From positions 1-45,941 of the forward strand of contig SYLG01000105.1 of the NCBI GenBank assembly GCA_005808665.1: 45,941 nt of DNA, written 5' to 3'. Shown here one piece after another: positions 43,227 to 45,941 of this stretch (its first letter is position 1; each line of letters begins with the position of its first letter). The DNA comes from Planctomycetia bacterium. GTDB taxonomy: Bacteria; Planctomycetota; Planctomycetia; Gemmatales; Gemmataceae. The notes under the pieces are model-generated. The model worked only from the letters and a program-made list of their open reading frames with translations, had not been told where the DNA came from and did no database searches. The position numbers and the translations under genes were made by a program.

Positions 43227-43363
43227 CCCAAACGGAACCGGATGAAAGGATCAAAGCCCCAAAGTTGGGTTTGTGGGCCTGGGTCCTGGTACTCATGGGG
43301 GGTACCGTTGCCCTTATGTTTTTCTGGGACCTGATCGATATTGTCAGGAAAGCTTTTTCCTGA
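43223..43363 (+). CDS. small single-helix membrane protein (46 aa) behind rseP
   Basis: A GTG at 43223 overlaps the rseP stop codon (GTGA), and a perfect AGGAGG (43212-43217) lies inside the rseP 3' end, five nt before the GTG. The product begins with a charged segment (TQTEPDERIKAPK), continues as one strong membrane helix (LGLWAWVLVLMGGTVALMFF) and ends in WDLIDIVRKAFS. It is too short to be judged by length, but coupling, ribosome site and hydrophobic helix all support it. It matches no family I know. A subunit or regulator of the protease is a guess from position only. Confidence 0.7.
   Translation: MTQTEPDERIKAPKLGLWAWVLVLMGGTVALMFFWDLIDIVRKAFS
43344..43363. terminator. possible hairpin at the end of the dxr-rseP operon
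   Basis: TCAGGAAA / TTTCCTGA with loop GCTT forms a perfect 8-bp stem overlapping the stop codon of the small ORF. No U tract follows on either strand, so termination is uncertain. Confidence 0.3.
43350..43363 (+). repeat. 14-bp direct repeat, left copy
   Basis: AAGCTTTTTCCTGA occurs here, at the 3' end of the small ORF, and again at 45900-45913. The two copies bracket the AT-rich segment. They may be an insertion footprint or chance. Confidence 0.35.
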
Positions 43364-43386
43364 GACCAGTTTGGTTCTACCGGAAG

Positions 43387-44325
43387 TCAATCCAATGTTA
43401 ATATTTCACCACCTGAAATGGTAGCCATAATAGGGATAATTCTTTTGTTGGAATAGTTGATAAATCGGACAGATCCGTCAACCGCGGCAAAATTGGCCCC
43501 GCCTTCATGAAGACTCCAGAAATGAAAACGGTCACAAGGGTTTTCCAGAATCCCGGGCCCCAGAGATTGGTTGGAATTTGCACCCGAACACGGATCCCCT
43601 TTGACAAACGGAGGTTGGGGAATATGTAAAGTGGTGTTTGGCCCACCAAATCGTTCTTCAATCAGCATTGAATACCATTGACCCGCTTGAAAGGATGCCG
43701 GAGGAGGGCGTTCGCCAAAAAGTAAAGTGTTGCTGGCACCATCGGTCATATCTGAAATTTTGGAACCAAAATCAGACCCAAATACTGAAGCCTGATAATA
43801 AGATCCAAAACCGTTTGAGGCGTCAGAGCGAACTCCATCAAACCCAACATAAGAACAAAATGAAGATTTGATATTAGAGTTTGTGATAATAGGAAATTTA
43901 AGCCTTGAATCAGCTGGGCAAATAAATCCATTGACCACTGAACTTTTAACTATATGCGGGGGATCCTGGGGAACCGAAAATGGGTTGTTAAGCGGCTGAA
44001 TCTGATTGGCTTGAATGGTATGAAACCAAAGTTCCTCCTGCCCGCAATAAGGCAAAATCAATACAAGCCATGAAATTCCCTTGATGTTCCCAGGATGCCC
44101 GGAGCCGGTACTGGAGGGGAAGCAATTGTAGGTAGCGTGGAAATTGTGGAGAGCCAAAGCAAGTTCCTTGGCCGCATTTTTGCATGATAACAGATCAGAT
44201 CCACGCCTTGCTAATTGAACAGCAGGCAATGTAATGCTTATTAATAAGCCAATTATACCAATGGAAATAACAAGTTCAATAAATGTAAAACCAGATTTTA
44301 TATTTTTTTGATATAAATTAATCAC
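43387..44325 (-). CDS. DUF1559 prepilin-like protein with canonical H-X9-DG motif
   Basis: The N-terminal signal KSG^FTFIELVISIGIIGLLISI has Gly(-1) and Glu(+5). The DUF1559 head follows: CKNAAKELALALHNFHATYNCFPS, then LILPYCGQEELW, with YVGFDGVRSDASNGFGSYY, MTDGASNTLLFGERPPP and the C-terminal LHEGGANFAAVDGSVRF, the full H-X9-DG motif. Length (312 aa) is usual. The start is GTG 44325, without a visible ribosome site. The gene is AT-richer than those to its left, increasingly so toward its 5' end, and converges on the rseP operon. Its relation to the pilus operon, which has its own DUF1559 gene, is unknown. Confidence 0.92.
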   Translation of the reverse strand: MINLYQKNIKSGFTFIELVISIGIIGLLISITLPAVQLARRGSDLLSCKNAAKELALALHNFHATYNCFPSSTGSGHPGNIKGISWLVLILPYCGQEELWFHTIQANQIQPLNNPFSVPQDPPHIVKSSVVNGFICPADSRLKFPIITNSNIKSSFCSYVGFDGVRSDASNGFGSYYQASVFGSDFGSKISDMTDGASNTLLFGERPPPASFQAGQWYSMLIEERFGGPNTTLHIPQPPFVKGDPCSGANSNQSLGPGILENPCDRFHFWSLHEGGANFAAVDGSVRFINYSNKRIIPIMATISGGEILTLD

Positions 44326-44474
44326 AATAATAAATCCGTTCTTTTAGAACTCGAATGGAATTCCTGTTTTTGTTCCAAGAGGTGATCGCTTTTGTAAATA
44401 AATATAACGCCAGCAAATGTAAAAAAAAACAAGCTGAAACAGAAAATTGTAAAAAGGTTCATTCAAAAATTGTC

Positions 44475-45032
44475 CTATTTTTTGAAATAATACCAAAGTC
44501 CGAATAATATTACAAGCAAAGAAAAGCCAGCAGAGTACCAATATATGTTTGAATAAGGTTCCTCGATTGACGGACCAGTGTATTGAATATTGCTTGTATT
44601 GCCATGAATAAGATTTGGTGGTTTATTTTGTTTAAGTTCTCCAAAATCTTCCATTTTTCCACTTTCCAAAGTTTTAAATACACGACCTTTTATAGTATCA
44701 CTTACCTGTATGTTTGGTGGAAAATTTAAAATTAAGTTCCTTGAAAAATCAACTTCATTTATATTCAAGTCAGTTAATACCAGTGTTTCAATTTTTTCAA
44801 TTTTATTGTTAACCATAAATATTTGTTTGCTTTTTCGAGGAAAAAAAAGGCCAGGTTTCATTTCTGTGAAATCCGAAACCTCGGTAATTTTGCCTAACGG
44901 TGTTTCATTAGATAAAAAGTACGGTGAAATTTCATATCTTGTAGTAAGGAAATTTATCTTTGGGTCTAATGTAATCTCATGTTTGTATTTTCCTTTAACA
45001 TGAAATTCAATTCTTATTAAATTATTTTTCAA
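44475..45032 (-). CDS. C-terminal part of an amber-interrupted gene (185 aa)
   Basis: The predicted start, TTG 45032, has no ribosome binding site. The frame is open upstream for another 29 codons up to the TAG at 45120-45122, which ends the preceding ORF in the same frame. This portion therefore looks like the second half of one gene (44475-45596, 374 codons including the amber). It contains NNLIRIEFHVKGKYKHEITLDPKINFL, a pattern reminiscent of LolA-like planctomycete proteins, then a soluble region and a C-terminal helix (IYWYSAGFSLLVILFGLWYYFKK). Composition is strongly AT-rich. If read-through does not occur, this half is probably untranslated. Confidence 0.6.
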   Translation of the reverse strand: MKNNLIRIEFHVKGKYKHEITLDPKINFLTTRYEISPYFLSNETPLGKITEVSDFTEMKPGLFFPRKSKQIFMVNNKIEKIETLVLTDLNINEVDFSRNLILNFPPNIQVSDTIKGRVFKTLESGKMEDFGELKQNKPPNLIHGNTSNIQYTGPSIEEPYSNIYWYSAGFSLLVILFGLWYYFKK

Positions 45033-45119
45033 TACTTCGCAATGTTTAAAAGTTCTGTAATTTTCCGCAAATAGATCATCTAGGTATATTGTTTTAAAAA
45101 GTTCAGATTGGTCATTGCT

Positions 45120-45596
45120 CTAGGGTGGTTTTATATTGTCTAACTTGAAAAGAATCCTTGCCTCTATATCTGTTCCATAGGCCAAAATGTTTGGGCTCTT
45201 TTGAATTAATCCATTGTAAATCATCTCTCCATAAGGTATCTTTTCTCCGAGATAATTTATATTTCTTGACAAATTTTTAATATAGCTTAACCCAATCATA
45301 ATCCCATTCTTGCAAAGTCCATCATGCCAGGAATCGTCCTCTTTTTCGTACCTGAAACGAAAACCTTCTTTATTTTTCCAGTACATTCCTGAACGAAATA
45401 GCTTCTGCTCCGGATGCCCCTCCCCGTTTTCCTTCGTTACAATAATTTTACTTTCACACGAAAATGATGTTATCAAATCGACGGAAGTTTTGTTCTTTTT
45501 TGCGATTTCCTTGGCGTACTCAATATCTTTGGCTTTCAAATTGGCAGTGGATGGTAAAACATAGATCGAAAACATAAACCAATTTAATAGTTTCAT
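45120..45596 (-). CDS. N-terminal part of an amber-interrupted secreted protein (158 aa)
   Basis: Starts at ATG 45596, with AAGGA ten nt upstream. The N-terminus MKLLNWFMFSIYVLPSTANL is a signal peptide. It is followed by KDIEYAKEIAKKNKTSVDLI and a beta-rich part (FRSGMYWKNKEGFRFRYEKE) resembling LolA-like lipid-carrier folds seen in many planctomycete paralogues. The ORF stops at TAG 45120-45122 (DNIKPP*), and the same frame continues without another stop to 44475. I judge the pair to be one gene with a nonsense mutation or a programmed read-through. The LolA-like assignment is tentative. Confidence 0.6.
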   Translation of the reverse strand: MKLLNWFMFSIYVLPSTANLKAKDIEYAKEIAKKNKTSVDLITSFSCESKIIVTKENGEGHPEQKLFRSGMYWKNKEGFRFRYEKEDDSWHDGLCKNGIMIGLSYIKNLSRNINYLGEKIPYGEMIYNGLIQKSPNILAYGTDIEARILFKLDNIKPP

Positions 45597-45941
45597 ATCA
45601 CCATCCTTGTTTTTATCTATTTATTTTTATAGTTATCCTAAAATTGTAATTTTAAAGATACTTGGATGGTTGTTTTAATATTATTGGTTGCAATTTGACC
45701 ATTTTAATGTCATTGCCATTTCTCCATTTCGGTCCTTTTACAATTGGTAAATGGACTTTACGATTGATTTATTGAAACATCAGTTAAATCTGGTTGCATT
45801 TTTGTATGCGTTCACGGGTTTTAGTGCTAAACGGGTATAGGAATAGTAGCCAGGGTCCCGATTTTCTCAACCCTGTAGTGGGATGAGTCGAGGTGAGGGA
45901 AGCTTTTTCCTGAAGGATTCGATGCATGATCTGATGTATTC
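45597..45941. other. 345-bp right-end stretch without a clear gene
   Basis: AT-rich for the first ~200 bp, where the promoter and leader of the minus-strand gene at 45596 must lie (a TATAAA-like element is near 45630). GC rises after about 45810. A plus-strand frame opens at ATG 45883 (MSRGEGSFFLKDSMHD) and runs off the edge, but it lacks a ribosome site and is too short to judge. Confidence 0.5.
45900..45913 (+). repeat. 14-bp direct repeat, right copy
   Basis: A second exact copy of AAGCTTTTTCCTGA (see 43350-43363), at the right end of the AT-rich segment where composition returns to normal. Confidence 0.35.

Noticed and set aside
44344-44541. 65-aa minus-strand hydrophobic ORF
   Set aside because: Overlaps the C-terminal helix codons of the amber-split gene in another frame; AT-rich DNA easily gives hydrophobic ORFs.
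45883-45941. Start of a plus-strand gene at the right edge
   Set aside because: Only 19 codons visible, no Shine-Dalgarno sequence and no recognisable motif.

Overview
The window looks like a planctomycete chromosome, most likely of the Gemmatales type. The signs are two DUF1559 pseudopilin-like proteins, an FG-GAP repeat protein, two distinct GroEL proteins, very long membrane proteins of unknown function, and a pilus/type II secretion-like operon with unusually large minor pseudopilins. Taxonomy is inferred from gene content only. Composition is moderate in GC by eye, except at the right end (about 43.4-45.8 kb), which is clearly AT-rich.

Layout. 0-10.5 kb, minus strand: the start of an FG-GAP surface or secreted protein running off the left edge, a small secreted protein, two tandem membrane-fused spermidine-synthase-like proteins (1018 and 815 aa), and a 1113-aa multi-pass membrane protein of unknown function. 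10.6-16.8 kb, minus strand: a protein-quality cluster read as groEL2, groES, groEL1, dnaJ, grpE, an FmdB-type zinc ribbon and yacG. It is punctuated by two hairpin terminators. 17.1-22.5 kb: a Bax-inhibitor-1 family membrane protein, an AsmA-like protein, an MBL-fold hydrolase, purK and a solitary DNA-methyltransferase-like gene, ending at a bidirectional terminator.

22.6-39.4 kb, minus strand: one long block for a type IV pilus/type II secretion-like machine. It is read as pilB, pilT, a second assembly ATPase (gspE-like), gspF/pilC, five prepilin-like proteins, a 1368-aa GspK-like protein and finally a DUF1559 protein behind a strong inverted repeat. Four of the prepilin-like proteins carry Ala rather than Gly just before the predicted cleavage site. 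No secretin, GspC/L/M or prepilin peptidase gene is in view, so these must lie elsewhere if the machine is complete.

39.5-43.4 kb, plus strand: dxr, an enlarged rseP with three PDZ-like regions, and an overlapping 46-codon membrane-protein gene with a perfect ribosome binding site. 43.4-45.9 kb, minus strand: an AT-rich segment with a canonical DUF1559 gene and a LolA-like/hypothetical gene broken by one in-frame amber codon. A 14-bp direct repeat lies at both edges of this segment. I saw no tRNA, rRNA, CRISPR array, transposase or integrase. I did not find an obviously complete new system. The best leads are the amber-split gene in the AT-rich island, the hidden ORF behind rseP, the hairpins crowded against chaperone start codons, and the Ala(-1) pseudopilins with a giant GspK.
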